Positions 44,095-52,242 of a stretch of DNA of 59,030 nucleotides are shown here, piece by piece. Position numbers and translations under genes: made by a program. Below the pieces are notes generated by a model. The model saw nothing but the letters and a program-made list of their open reading frames with translations. It was not told the DNA's origin and did no database searches. The number at the start of each line of letters is the position of its first letter. The stretch's first letter is position 1. Location of the stretch: NCBI GenBank assembly GCA_016790425.1, contig JAEUPF010000100.1:1-59030 (forward strand), given 5' to 3'. This DNA comes from Rubrivivax sp. Lineage in GTDB: Bacteria; Pseudomonadota; Gammaproteobacteria; Burkholderiales; Burkholderiaceae_C.

Positions 44095-45438
44095 TCAGGA
44101 GCCGGTGCGCCGGTGCCGCTGCAGCAGCGAGTCGAAGCGCGGGTTGCCGCGCAGCGAGGCGAGCGCCGGGTCGGTGGGGGCGTAGACGAGATTCGGGTCG
44201 CGCGTGCGCGCCGCCTCGTCCAGCAGGCGCAGCGTGGCCTGCAGATCGCCCAGCCGCCAGTGCACGAGCGCGACCTGGTACGGCGAAACATAGCGCTGTG
44301 CGAAGCGCTCGTGCAGCGTGGCCAGCGCCGCCAGCGCCGCGTCGCGCCGGCCGGCCATCGCCAACGCCTGCGCGACGCCGGCCAGGCCGATGGTCTGCCC
44401 GGGCGCTGCCGCATCGAGTGCGCGGTAGCGTTCGAGTGCTGCCTCGGGGTCGCCGGTGTACAGCCGCAGTGCCGCCGACATCGCGCGCGCCGGCATGTCC
44501 GTCGGTGCGAGGTCGAGCACGGCGGCGAGTTCCTTGTCGGCGTCGGCGAAGCGCTGCTGGCCGATGCGCAGCATCGCCATCTGCAGCCGGCCGTTGAGGA
44601 AGTGCGGGTCGAGCTCGCGCACCACCTTCAACTGCGCCTGCGCCTCTTCGAAGCGGCCGGCCAGCATCAGGTGGTAGCCGTAGCCGCTGTGCGTGAAGGC
44701 GCGCTGCGGTGCCAGCTCGACGGCGCGCTTCAGGTGCTGTTCGGCGGCCGGCCAGTCGAACTCGTAGCGGTGCAGCACCGAGCCGAGCAGCGTCAGCGCC
44801 TCGGGCTGGCCGGGATCGAGCGCGAGCGAGCGCCGCAGCGCCTCGGTGGCGTGCTCCACCCACGGCAGCGGCGCTTCGAGCAGCGCGCTGACGAGGTTCA
44901 GCCAGGCCCGCGCCGCACCGAGGTGTGCGCCGGCGTGGTCGGGTTCCAGGCGCAGCGCCGCCTCGAAGCGCGCCAGGCCGTTGCGGATGCCGGCTTCGTC
45001 GGCCGCTCGCATGAAGTGGTAGCCGCGCTCGACGAGGTCGTTGACCTGGAGCGAACCGGCGCGGCGCGCCGCTGTGTCGCGCTGCTGCAGCACCGGCACG
45101 TAGCTGCCCACCGGCAGGCCGATCTGCACGACGGCCTGCGCGCCCTCGGTGGCGTAGTACTGCGAAAGGCGCTGGCGCAGCCGCCGCGCCTCGACGCGCA
45201 CGATGGTGTCGCGCACGGGGTCGAAGGTGGCCAGCGGGCGGTCGAAGACCTCGGCGGCGAGGACCGACTCCTTCAGCGCGGCTGCGCGGCCTTCGACGGC
45301 GTGCACGACCAGGTACTCGAGCAGGCGGCGGTGGCGGCGTGCGGATCTGAAGGCCGCGCTGGAAAGAACGCGCCCCAACTCGTCGCCGAGCCCGGGTTGC
45401 GTCGCGCCGTCGTCCCCGCCCGTCGTGGCCGCGCGCAT
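44095..45438 (-). CDS. TPR protein with N-terminal CadC/adenylate-cyclase-type winged-helix-like segment
   Basis: The 447-residue protein starts with a segment (about residues 15-110) carrying LLEYLVVHAVEGR, LKESVLAAEVFDRP, DPVRDTIVRVEARRLRQRL and IGLPVGSYVP. This is the conserved block found before TPR repeats in many putative regulators. From about residue 125 onwards it consists of TPR-like helical repeats (AAEQHLKRAVELAP, AQAQLKVVRELDP, ADKELAAVLDLAP). It has no clear membrane segment. The ATG at 45438 with AGGA six bases upstream is chosen; ATGs at 45471 and 45501 lack such a site. It is divergent from the exported HAF protein and may control or sense it. Confidence 0.78.
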   Translation of the reverse strand: MRAATTGGDDGATQPGLGDELGRVLSSAAFRSARRHRRLLEYLVVHAVEGRAAALKESVLAAEVFDRPLATFDPVRDTIVRVEARRLRQRLSQYYATEGAQAVVQIGLPVGSYVPVLQQRDTAARRAGSLQVNDLVERGYHFMRAADEAGIRNGLARFEAALRLEPDHAGAHLGAARAWLNLVSALLEAPLPWVEHATEALRRSLALDPGQPEALTLLGSVLHRYEFDWPAAEQHLKRAVELAPQRAFTHSGYGYHLMLAGRFEEAQAQLKVVRELDPHFLNGRLQMAMLRIGQQRFADADKELAAVLDLAPTDMPARAMSAALRLYTGDPEAALERYRALDAAAPGQTIGLAGVAQALAMAGRRDAALAALATLHERFAQRYVSPYQVALVHWRLGDLQATLRLLDEAARTRDPNLVYAPTDPALASLRGNPRFDSLLQRHRRTGS

Positions 45439-45550
45439 CGGCGGTTCCTGGGGCCGCTTCGGGACTGCCATGGTGATCGGTCGGATCGTTGCTCGGAGCA
45501 TAGCTTTGCGCCGAGCGTCATCTTCACCCAGAGGTCAGGGAGAGCACCGC

Positions 45551-47338
45551 ATGGCTGCCAGTGAACGGGGCTTCGGCCGGGCGCGCGCGCACAGCGCAGC
45601 CGTGATGTCCTTCGTCCTCTTGCTCGGCGCCGGCGGTGCGCGCGCGCAGACCCCTGGGGACTGGGAAGCGCTGGAAGGGCTCGACTCCGAACTGAGCGGC
45701 AGACTGGTGAGGTTGAGCACCGACAACCTGCGGCTTCCCGGCACGTTCGTCGATGGCAAGCTCCGCCGGCCGGCGCTGTGGGACTACGACTTCCGAAGCA
45801 GGCGATTCAATCGCCTGGCAGTCACACCGCCGGGAAGGGCCGACACGGGCGGCAGCGCCACGAACCAGAGCCGCAGCGGCAGTTGCGTCATCGGCCACCA
45901 GGACGCCGGCAACGGCACGCCTTACCACGCGTTCCGCTGGACCGCGGCCGCGGGGCCGGTGGATCTCGGCACCCTGGACGCCGCCAACAACGGCAGCCGC
46001 ACCTCGGACGCCGCCAACGTCAGCGACGACTGCAACGTCATCGTCGGCACTTCGCAATACAACGCCAACGGCTTCGCGCAGCACGCCTACCGCTGGACAG
46101 CCGCCGGCGGCATGGTCGACCTGGGTGCACCCGCCGGCGCCGGGCGCAACTCGCGCGCGTTCGGCGTCAGCGGCGCCGGCGATGTCGTGGTCGGCGAAGC
46201 GGAGTTCGTCGACGCGAGCGCCTTCAGCGGCTTTCGTACCGGGGCCTATCGCTGGACCGCCGCGGGCGGCTTCCAGAGCCTGGGCGCGCTCGAGCCCGGC
46301 TTCTTCACCTCCGCCGTCGCGGTGACGGCCGACGGCACCACGATCGTCGGCAACGGCGGCGTGGGCAACGGCTCGCGCGCGTTCCGCTGGACGGCGGCGG
46401 CGGGCCTCGTGCCGATCGGCCCGCTGGCCGGCCACAGCCATGCCGACGCGGCCGCGATCAGCGACAACGGCAAGATCGTGGCCGGCACCTCATCGACCGG
46501 GCCGCTGGACCGCAACGCTGCGGGCGGCGCGTTGCGCGGCACCGGCACGGCATTTCGCTGGACGCAGGCCAGCGGGATCCAGGACCTGCGCCAACTGCTC
46601 GTGGCAGCCGGCGTCGACATGACCGGCGTCACGCTCCTGAGCGTCACCGGCATGTCGCCCGACGGACAGTGGATCGCCGGCACGGCGACCACGCCGACCA
46701 CGGCCGCCGGCGAAACCGTCGGCTACCTCGTCAAGTACTGCGACGACGCGATCGGCGCGGCCTGCGCGCAAGTCGGCACGACGCCCACGCCGTCGTTCGC
46801 GATCGGTGCGTCGGGCAGCGCGCTCACCGTCGCCGCCGGCCAGAGCGCGAGCACCACGTTGACGGTGACGCCGGTGGGCGGCTTCGGCAACGCGGTCACC
46901 TTCAGCTGCAGCGGCCTGCCGCGCGGCGCCACGTGCAGCTTCGCACCGGCCAGCGTCACGCCCGCAGGCGCGGCGGTGACGACGACGCTGACGATCGCCA
47001 CCGACGGCGGGCCGGTGGCGCTGTGGCTGCGCGCGCACCCCGGTGTCGCGCTGGCGCTGCTGCTGCCGGTGTTCTTCCGCTGGCGCCCGGGCGATCCGCG
47101 CGGTGCGCGCCGCCGTGCCTGGCTTGCAGCGGCCTCGGTGGCTGCCTGGCTGGTCGTCGCCTGCGGCGGCGGTGGGGGTGGCGGTGGCAACGAGGGTGGC
47201 TCGGGCGGCGGCAACCCCACGCCGCCTGCCACCGGAACGCCCGCAGGCACGTCGACCGTCACCGTCACCGCCACCTCGGGCAGCGGCGCCGCAGCGGTGA
47301 GCCGCACGGCGGCGCTGACGCTCACGGTCACGCGCTGA
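45551..47338 (+). CDS. Exported HAF-repeat protein with Ig-like domain and Gly-rich tail
   Basis: The 595-residue protein has a signal peptide at about residues 1-33 (cleaved after GARA). Residues 85-410 hold several HAF-type repeats of the form AFRWTAAxG..DLGxL separated by VSDDCNVIVGTS-like segments, possibly a beta-propeller. An Ig-like domain of about 80 residues follows (AAGQSASTTLTVTPVGGF, SCSGLPRGATCSF), then two short hydrophobic stretches around FFRWRPGDP and WLAAASVAAWLVVAC, a Gly-8 run and a Thr/Pro-rich tail. The function is unknown; a surface role is likely. GGGAGAG precedes the ATG. A 20-bp tandem duplication covers the stop codon. Confidence 0.82.
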   Translation: MAASERGFGRARAHSAAVMSFVLLLGAGGARAQTPGDWEALEGLDSELSGRLVRLSTDNLRLPGTFVDGKLRRPALWDYDFRSRRFNRLAVTPPGRADTGGSATNQSRSGSCVIGHQDAGNGTPYHAFRWTAAAGPVDLGTLDAANNGSRTSDAANVSDDCNVIVGTSQYNANGFAQHAYRWTAAGGMVDLGAPAGAGRNSRAFGVSGAGDVVVGEAEFVDASAFSGFRTGAYRWTAAGGFQSLGALEPGFFTSAVAVTADGTTIVGNGGVGNGSRAFRWTAAAGLVPIGPLAGHSHADAAAISDNGKIVAGTSSTGPLDRNAAGGALRGTGTAFRWTQASGIQDLRQLLVAAGVDMTGVTLLSVTGMSPDGQWIAGTATTPTTAAGETVGYLVKYCDDAIGAACAQVGTTPTPSFAIGASGSALTVAAGQSASTTLTVTPVGGFGNAVTFSCSGLPRGATCSFAPASVTPAGAAVTTTLTIATDGGPVALWLRAHPGVALALLLPVFFRWRPGDPRGARRRAWLAAASVAAWLVVACGGGGGGGGNEGGSGGGNPTPPATGTPAGTSTVTVTATSGSGAAAVSRTAALTLTVTR

Positions 47339-47351
47339 CGCTCACGGTCAC
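47312..47351. repeat. 20-bp tandem duplication across the stop codon of the HAF gene
   Basis: Two exact adjacent copies (47312-47331 and 47332-47351) begin GCGCTGACG and end GGTCAC; a partial third copy (GCGCTGA) follows. The TGA stop of the gene lies in the second copy. Because the unit carries its own out-of-frame stop, the duplication leaves the encoded C-terminus unchanged. Confidence 0.95.
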
Positions 47352-47384
47352 GCGCTGATGCCGGGCGGCCGCGGGGCGGCCGGC

Positions 47385-47501
47385 GCGACACGCCGGCGCG
47401 ACACGCCGGCGCGACACGCCGGCGCGACACGCCGGCGCGACACGCCGGCGCGACACGCGGGGGCGACACGCGGGTGCGACACGCGGGCGCGGCACGCGGC
47501 G
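47385..47501. repeat. Minisatellite of nine 13-bp units
   Basis: The unit GCGACACGCCGGC recurs every 13 bases from 47385 on. The first five to six copies are identical; later ones drift (GCGGG, GTGCG, GCGGCAC). It fills much of the 245-base gap between the HAF and CoxG-like genes, in which no gene or clear promoter was seen. The unit contains the palindrome GCCGGC. Confidence 0.93.
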
Positions 47502-47583
47502 AGCGGGGCCGCGCGCCGCCGGGCGGCCCTCGAGGGCGCGCGAGTGGCACACTGCGCGCCTTCTTCGCCAACGGCTCGCCACC

Positions 47584-48201
47584 ATGAAAGTGCAGCTGGA
47601 CAAGATCTTCGATCTCCCGGGCTCCGAAGCGGCCGCCTGGGCCGTGCTGTCCGACATCGAGCGCGTCGCCTCGTGCATGCCCGGTGCGCGCATCACCGAG
47701 CGGGTGGACGACACGCACTACAAGGGCACGGTGGCGGTGAAGTTCGGCCCTGCGAACATGTCCTTCCGCGGCGAGGTGGAAGTGCGCTCGCTCGACGCCG
47801 CGTCGAAGTCCCTGCGCCTGGTGGGCAAGGGCACCGACAGCACCAGCGGCTCGGGCGCCAGCATGGACCTGGACGCGCGCATCGAGCCGGTGGACGCGGC
47901 GAGTTCGAGGCTCGTCGGCAGGAGCGAGGTGTCGATGAGCGGCAAGGCCGCCGCGTTCGGCGCGCGTCTGGCGCAGGGGGTGGCCGACCAGGTCCTCAAG
48001 CAGTTCGTCGGCAACTTCGCGGCCCAGGTGCAGGCGGCGCAGGCGGCGCAGGAGGTGCAGCCAGCGCCTGCCATGCAGGGCGCACAGGCCGCTGGAACGC
48101 CGGCGCCGGCCCCGGCGGCGGCGCCGCTGAATGCCTTCGCGCTCGCGTGGGCCGTGTTCCGCGACTGGCTGCGCTCGGTGTTCTCGCCGCGCAAAGCCTG
48201 A
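47584..48201 (+). CDS. coxG: CoxG-like SRPBCC-family protein
   Basis: The 205-residue protein matches the carbon monoxide dehydrogenase subunit G family: VLSDIERVASCMPGARITERVDD, YKGTVAVKFGPANMSFRGEV, DARIEPVDAASSRLV and FGARLAQGVADQVLKQFVGNF. An Ala/Pro-rich linker follows, and a C-terminal hydrophobic helix (ALAWAVFRDWLRSVF) may anchor it to the membrane. CoxG recruits CO dehydrogenase to the membrane in CO oxidisers; paralogues accompany other molybdenum hydroxylases. No such hydroxylase genes are in this window, so the partner is unknown. Confidence 0.88.
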   Translation: MKVQLDKIFDLPGSEAAAWAVLSDIERVASCMPGARITERVDDTHYKGTVAVKFGPANMSFRGEVEVRSLDAASKSLRLVGKGTDSTSGSGASMDLDARIEPVDAASSRLVGRSEVSMSGKAAAFGARLAQGVADQVLKQFVGNFAAQVQAAQAAQEVQPAPAMQGAQAAGTPAPAPAAAPLNAFALAWAVFRDWLRSVFSPRKA

Positions 48202-48232
48202 CGGCGCAGCCGCGCGGCGCGAGGCCCTGAGC

Positions 48233-49222
48233 TCAGGCCGCCATCGGCCGCGTGAGGTAGACGCCTTCGCGGCCGACGATGGCGGCTCGCGTGGGCATCA
48301 TCACCGTGCAGTCGTCGCACGGCGCGCGGATCTCGTCGTCACCGTCGGTGGCGATGAGCTCGCCCTCGGCGAAGGTCTCGAACCCCCGCAGCGGCCGCGT
48401 GAAGGCGAAAGCCGTCGTCCGGACCATGCACGTTTGTAGCAGCTCGTAGCGGCGCGGTGGCGGCGCCGGGCCCGGGCCGGCCGCTTGGTCGCCCGCGGCG
48501 GCGGCGCTATCGCCCTCGCTGTCCGCCGCGGCGGCATCGACGAGCCCGAAGTGCGCGAGGAAGCGCATCGTCACGCGCCTGGCCGTCTCGCCGCTGGCGC
48601 GCTTGAAGTGCTGGCCGCACTCGGCCACCAGCGCCACGCCGTGATGGCCGGCATCGCCGTGCCGGCCGTGCTGGATGACCGGCGTGCCCGAACCGAGCCC
48701 CAGCGGCATCACCAGGTGCACGCGCGGCAGCCCGATCGCCAGCGCCGCGCGGCCGTTGCGCTCGAAGTGCGGGTAGACCCAGAACGGGGGCACGTCGTTC
48801 GACGTCGAGTGCAGGTCGAGGATGTGGTCGGCCGCCGCCACCGCCGGGCGCAGCTCGCGCGCACGCTCCAGCTCGGGGCTCGCCTCGCCGCCTTCGAGCC
48901 ACCCGCTGGACCAGATGCGGTTGAGGTTGTGCACGAGCTGGCGGCTGTCGAACGGGCGGCTGGCGTCGAACGACTCGTACGCCGCCACGTTCGCGAAGCT
49001 CACCGTCAGCGTGCCGATGCGTGGGCGCACGCCGGTGTCGAGCAGGTGCGTGGCCGCGACCATGCCGCAGAACTCGTTGCCGTGCGTCAGCGCGTTGACC
49101 AGCACGTGCGGCCCCGGCCGGCCGGACTCGAAGCGGTGCACGTAGGGAATGCCGGTGTTGCCGGCGCGATACGGCGCCAGGTCGCGCGGCAGCAGTTCGA
49201 AGGCGGGGCTCGCAGGTTCCAT
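48233..49222 (-). CDS. Succinylglutamate desuccinylase/aspartoacylase-family protein
   Basis: The 329-residue zinc-dependent deacylase-like enzyme of the M14 carboxypeptidase fold has zinc ligands in NALTHGNEFCG (HxxE) and ILDLHSTS (His), and the catalytic glutamate likely in VALVAECGQHF. After about residue 240 comes a beta-rich C-terminal part that ends in GREGVYLTRPM. It would cleave an N-acyl amino acid or similar amide. The start overlaps the stop of the metallopeptidase gene (TGATG), so the two are coupled. The true substrate is not evident. Confidence 0.87.
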   Translation of the reverse strand: MEPASPAFELLPRDLAPYRAGNTGIPYVHRFESGRPGPHVLVNALTHGNEFCGMVAATHLLDTGVRPRIGTLTVSFANVAAYESFDASRPFDSRQLVHNLNRIWSSGWLEGGEASPELERARELRPAVAAADHILDLHSTSNDVPPFWVYPHFERNGRAALAIGLPRVHLVMPLGLGSGTPVIQHGRHGDAGHHGVALVAECGQHFKRASGETARRVTMRFLAHFGLVDAAAADSEGDSAAAAGDQAAGPGPAPPPRRYELLQTCMVRTTAFAFTRPLRGFETFAEGELIATDGDDEIRAPCDDCTVMMPTRAAIVGREGVYLTRPMAA

Positions 49223-50112
49223 CAGCGGCCGCCGAAGGTGTCGCACTGCTTGACGCTGCCCGAGTCGAGCCCGCGCTTGAACCAGCTCATGCGCTGCTGC
49301 GAGCTGCCGTGCGTGAAGCTCTCGGGCACCACCCGGCCCTGGCTGCGGCGCTGCAGCGTGTCGTCGCCGATCTGCGCCGCCGCATTCATCGCTTCCTGCA
49401 GGTCGCCGGCGTCGAGCCAGCCCTTGCCCTTCTGGCTGTGGTGGGCCCAGACCCCGGCCAGGCAGTCGGCCTGCAACTCCACGCGCACCGAGAGCTGGTT
49501 CATCTCCGCCTGCGAGACGCGCCCGCGCAGCTTGTCGACCTGGCTGGTCACGCCCATCAGGTTCTGCACGTGGTGCCCGACCTCGTGCGCCACGACGTAG
49601 GCCTGGGCGAAGTCGCCCTGCGCGCCGAGCTTCGTCGCGAGCGTCTCGAAGAACGCGAGGTCGAGGTAGACGCTGCCGTCGCCGGGGCAGTAGAACGGGC
49701 CCATCGCCTCCTGGCCGACGCCGCACGCGGTGCGCGTGGCACCGCGGAAGAGCACCAGGCGCGGCTCCTGGTAGCCCGCCCCGTCGGCCTTGAACATCTG
49801 CCCCCAGACGACCTCGGTGTCGCGCAGCACCACCGAGACGAACTTCGCCTGCGGGTCCTGCGGCGACGCGCCCCGGTGGCCGCCGGGCGCACGCTGCTGC
49901 GACGGCGCCACCTCGACCGGCCCGCCGCCGGACAGCAGCCCGAGCACGGTGAGCGGATTGATGCCGAAGATCCACCCGGCGAGCACCGCGATGACGATGG
50001 TGCCGATGCCGATGCCGCGCCCGCCGATGCGCGGCATTCCCATGCCGCCGCCACCGTCCATGCCGCGCCGGTCTTCGACGTTGCTGCTCTGCTCCTGGCC
50101 TTCCCACTTCAT
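49222..50112 (-). CDS. Neutral zinc metallopeptidase (YpfJ family)
   Basis: The 296-residue membrane-anchored protein has an N-terminal cytoplasmic segment (MKWEGQEQSSNVEDRRG), one transmembrane helix at about residues 35-60, and a zincin domain with YVVAHEVGHHVQNL. The HExxH-type zinc site is present as HEVGH, followed by VELQADCLAGVWAH, which supplies the third ligand. PFYCPGDGSVYLDLAFF is also typical. The substrate and role of the family are poorly known; a cell-envelope stress role has been suggested. The ATG has AAGGAGC upstream. Confidence 0.93.
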   Translation of the reverse strand: MKWEGQEQSSNVEDRRGMDGGGGMGMPRIGGRGIGIGTIVIAVLAGWIFGINPLTVLGLLSGGGPVEVAPSQQRAPGGHRGASPQDPQAKFVSVVLRDTEVVWGQMFKADGAGYQEPRLVLFRGATRTACGVGQEAMGPFYCPGDGSVYLDLAFFETLATKLGAQGDFAQAYVVAHEVGHHVQNLMGVTSQVDKLRGRVSQAEMNQLSVRVELQADCLAGVWAHHSQKGKGWLDAGDLQEAMNAAAQIGDDTLQRRSQGRVVPESFTHGSSQQRMSWFKRGLDSGSVKQCDTFGGR

Positions 50113-50148
50113 CGCGGCTCCTTGTCGGGATTCGATGGCGCGCGCCGG

Positions 50149-50826
50149 TCAGCCCGGCTCGGGTTCCTCGAGCATCGAGAAGCGCACCGGCAGCACCGGC
50201 CGCGAAGCGAGCCGGCCGCTGGCGTCCTTCTCGATCAGCAGCAACTGCTGCGACTCGGCCACGCCGGCAGGAATCACCATGCGGCCGCCGGGCTTCAGCT
50301 GCTCCAGCAGCGGCACCGGCACCCAGTCGGGCGCCGCGCTGACGATGATCTTGTCGAACGGCGCCTTCTCGGGCCAGCCGGCGCGGCCGTCGCCGACGCG
50401 GATGTCCACCGCTTCGGCGTAGCCCTGGCGCGCCAGGCGGCGGCGCGCCTCGCGCGCCAGCGGCTCGATCAGCTCGATGCTGTAGACGTGCGCGCCGAGC
50501 TCGGCCAGCACCGCTGTCTGGTAGCCCCAGCCGGTGCCCACCTCGAGCACCCGATCGCCGGGCTGCGGGTCGAGCAGGTCCGTCATCAGGGCCACGATGA
50601 ACGGCTGCGAGATCGTCTTGCCGCAGTCGCTGGGCAGCGGCGTGTCGGCGTAGGCCATGTGCTGCAGCTCGTCGCGCACGAAGGCATGCCGCGGCACCTT
50701 GCCCATCGCCTCCATCACGCGCCGCGACAGCGCCGCCTTGCCCAGGCGCCCGGTCTGCAGCACCGTGTGCACCGTGATGTCGGCCACCATGCGCTCGCGC
50801 AGTGCGTCGTTTTCCGGGTCGCTCAT
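50149..50826 (-). CDS. pcm: Protein-L-isoaspartate O-methyltransferase
   Basis: The 225-residue SAM-dependent repair methyltransferase acts on isoaspartyl residues of damaged proteins. It has the N-terminal substrate-side segment VPRHAFVRDELQHMAYADTP, TISQPFIVALMTDLL, SAM motif I RVLEVGTGWGYQTAVLAEL, IRVGDGRAGWPEKAPFDKI and the post-motif PGGRMVIPAG. The ATG at 50826 fits the family N-terminus. It lies 59 bases downstream of dcd on the same strand. The order dcd-pcm-peptidase-deacylase suggests one transcription unit. Confidence 0.93.
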   Translation of the reverse strand: MSDPENDALRERMVADITVHTVLQTGRLGKAALSRRVMEAMGKVPRHAFVRDELQHMAYADTPLPSDCGKTISQPFIVALMTDLLDPQPGDRVLEVGTGWGYQTAVLAELGAHVYSIELIEPLAREARRRLARQGYAEAVDIRVGDGRAGWPEKAPFDKIIVSAAPDWVPVPLLEQLKPGGRMVIPAGVAESQQLLLIEKDASGRLASRPVLPVRFSMLEEPEPG

Positions 50827-50885
50827 GTCAACCTCGGCTGCGGTTGGGCGGCAGGCGGCGTGCCCGGCTCGGGCTCGGGCGTCCG

Positions 50886-51455
50886 CTAGGTCTTGGGCAG
50901 CGTCACCCCGCGCTGCCCCTGGTACTTGCCGCCGCGGTCCTTGTAGCTCGTCTCGCAGACCTCGTCGCTTTCGAAGAACAGCACCTGCGCGCAACCTTCG
51001 CCGGCATAGATCTTCGCCGGCAGCGGCGTGGTGTTGCTGAACTCCAGCGTCACGAAGCCTTCCCATTCGGGTTCGAACGGTGTCACGTTGACGATGATGC
51101 CGCAACGCGCGTAGGTGCTCTTGCCCAGGCAGATGGTGAGCACGTTGCGCGGGATGCGGAAGTACTCCACCGTGCGCGCCAGCGCGAAGCTGTTGGGCGG
51201 GATGATGCACACGTCGGCAGCGATGTCGACGAAGCTCTTCTCGTCGAAGTTCTTGGGGTCGACGACCGTGCTGTGGATGTTCGTGAAGACCTTGAACTCC
51301 GGCGCGCAGCGGATGTCGTAGCCGTAGCTGCTGGTGCCGTAGCTGACGATCTTGTGGCCGTCGGCCGCCTGGCGCACCTGGCCGGGCTCGAACGGCTCGA
51401 TCATCCCGTGCTCGAGCGCCATGCGGCGGATCCACTTGTCGCTCTTGATGCTCAT
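50886..51455 (-). CDS. dcd: dCTP deaminase
   Basis: The 189-residue homotrimeric enzyme converts dCTP to dUTP. Family features are [57 protein letters not shown] (catalytic and substrate Arg region), [21 protein letters not shown] with the catalytic glutamate, and the C-terminal [15 protein letters not shown] that closes over the nucleotide. Length and sequence are standard for proteobacteria. It is divergent from the DUF962 gene across 185 bp. Confidence 0.97.
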   Translation of the reverse strand: MSIKSDKWIRRMALEHGMIEPFEPGQVRQAADGHKIVSYGTSSYGYDIRCAPEFKVFTNIHSTVVDPKNFDEKSFVDIAADVCIIPPNSFALARTVEYFRIPRNVLTICLGKSTYARCGIIVNVTPFEPEWEGFVTLEFSNTTPLPAKIYAGEGCAQVLFFESDEVCETSYKDRGGKYQGQRGVTLPKT

Positions 51456-51640
51456 CTGTCGGCCGCGGCGCGGTTCACGTTCGGTGCGGCGATTCTAGGC
51501 AGCGCCGGCAAGGCCAACCGCCCGCGCCACGGCCGCCTGGGCTAGCATGGAAAGACCGCGCCCGCCGCTGCCGCCCCGGCTGCCGCCTGGCGCCCCCTCC
51601 ACTGCTGCCACGCCGCCGCCTGCCCTCCGAGGTGCCCGCC

Positions 51641-52201
51641 ATGTCCCGCCACAGCTTCACGCGCCCGGCCCTCGAGCTGCTCGTCCGCTACGCCCGCTAC
51701 CACCGCGACCAGCGCAACATCAGCACGCACCTGGTCGGCGTGCCGATGATCGTCTTCGCCACCGCGTTGCTGCTGGCGCGGCCGGCGCTGGCGCTGCCCG
51801 GGGCGCCAGTCACGCCCGTCACGCCGGCCTGGCTGGCCTTCGCCGCGCTGGCGTTGTGGACGCTCTCGCGCGGGCAGGTGGCGCTCGGGCTGGCGACCAC
51901 CCTCTTCGTCGGCGCGCTGGTGTGGGCCGCACACGGGCTGGTGGCCCTGGCCGAAGCGCCGGTGCTGACGGTGGGCCTGTCGCTGCTGGTGCTCGGCTCG
52001 CTGGTGCAGTTCATCGGCCACTACTACGAAGGCCGCCGCCCGGCCTCGGCCGACGACCTGGCGGCGCTCCTCGTCGGGCCGATGTTCGTGGTGCTCGAGC
52101 TGCTGGCGATGGCCGGGTTCTGCCGCGCGCTGGCCACGCAGGTGGAGCGCGGCGCCGGGCCGACCAAGCTGCGCGACCTGGCGCAGCCGCTGCCGCGCTG
52201 A
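51641..52201 (+). CDS. DUF962 / Mpo1-like membrane protein
   Basis: The 186-residue integral membrane protein has an N-terminal YARYHRDQRNISTHLVGVPM, the DUF962/Mpo1 histidine pattern, and four to five hydrophobic helices; a second histidine motif is IGHYYEGRRPA. The yeast relative Mpo1 is an Fe(2+)-dependent dioxygenase acting on 2-hydroxy fatty acids; the bacterial role is unknown. GAGG lies eight bases before the ATG. The ketopantoate-reductase-like gene follows 41 bases downstream. Confidence 0.87.
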   Translation: MSRHSFTRPALELLVRYARYHRDQRNISTHLVGVPMIVFATALLLARPALALPGAPVTPVTPAWLAFAALALWTLSRGQVALGLATTLFVGALVWAAHGLVALAEAPVLTVGLSLLVLGSLVQFIGHYYEGRRPASADDLAALLVGPMFVVLELLAMAGFCRALATQVERGAGPTKLRDLAQPLPR

Positions 52202-52242
52202 AGCCCCCTCGCTCGCCCGGCGAGTCCGACGAGCACCTCGCG

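Noticed and set aside
47385-47501. CRISPR or integron att array as an explanation of the 13-bp repeats
   Set aside because: No spacers, no integrase and a constant 13-bp period; a minisatellite is the simpler reading.
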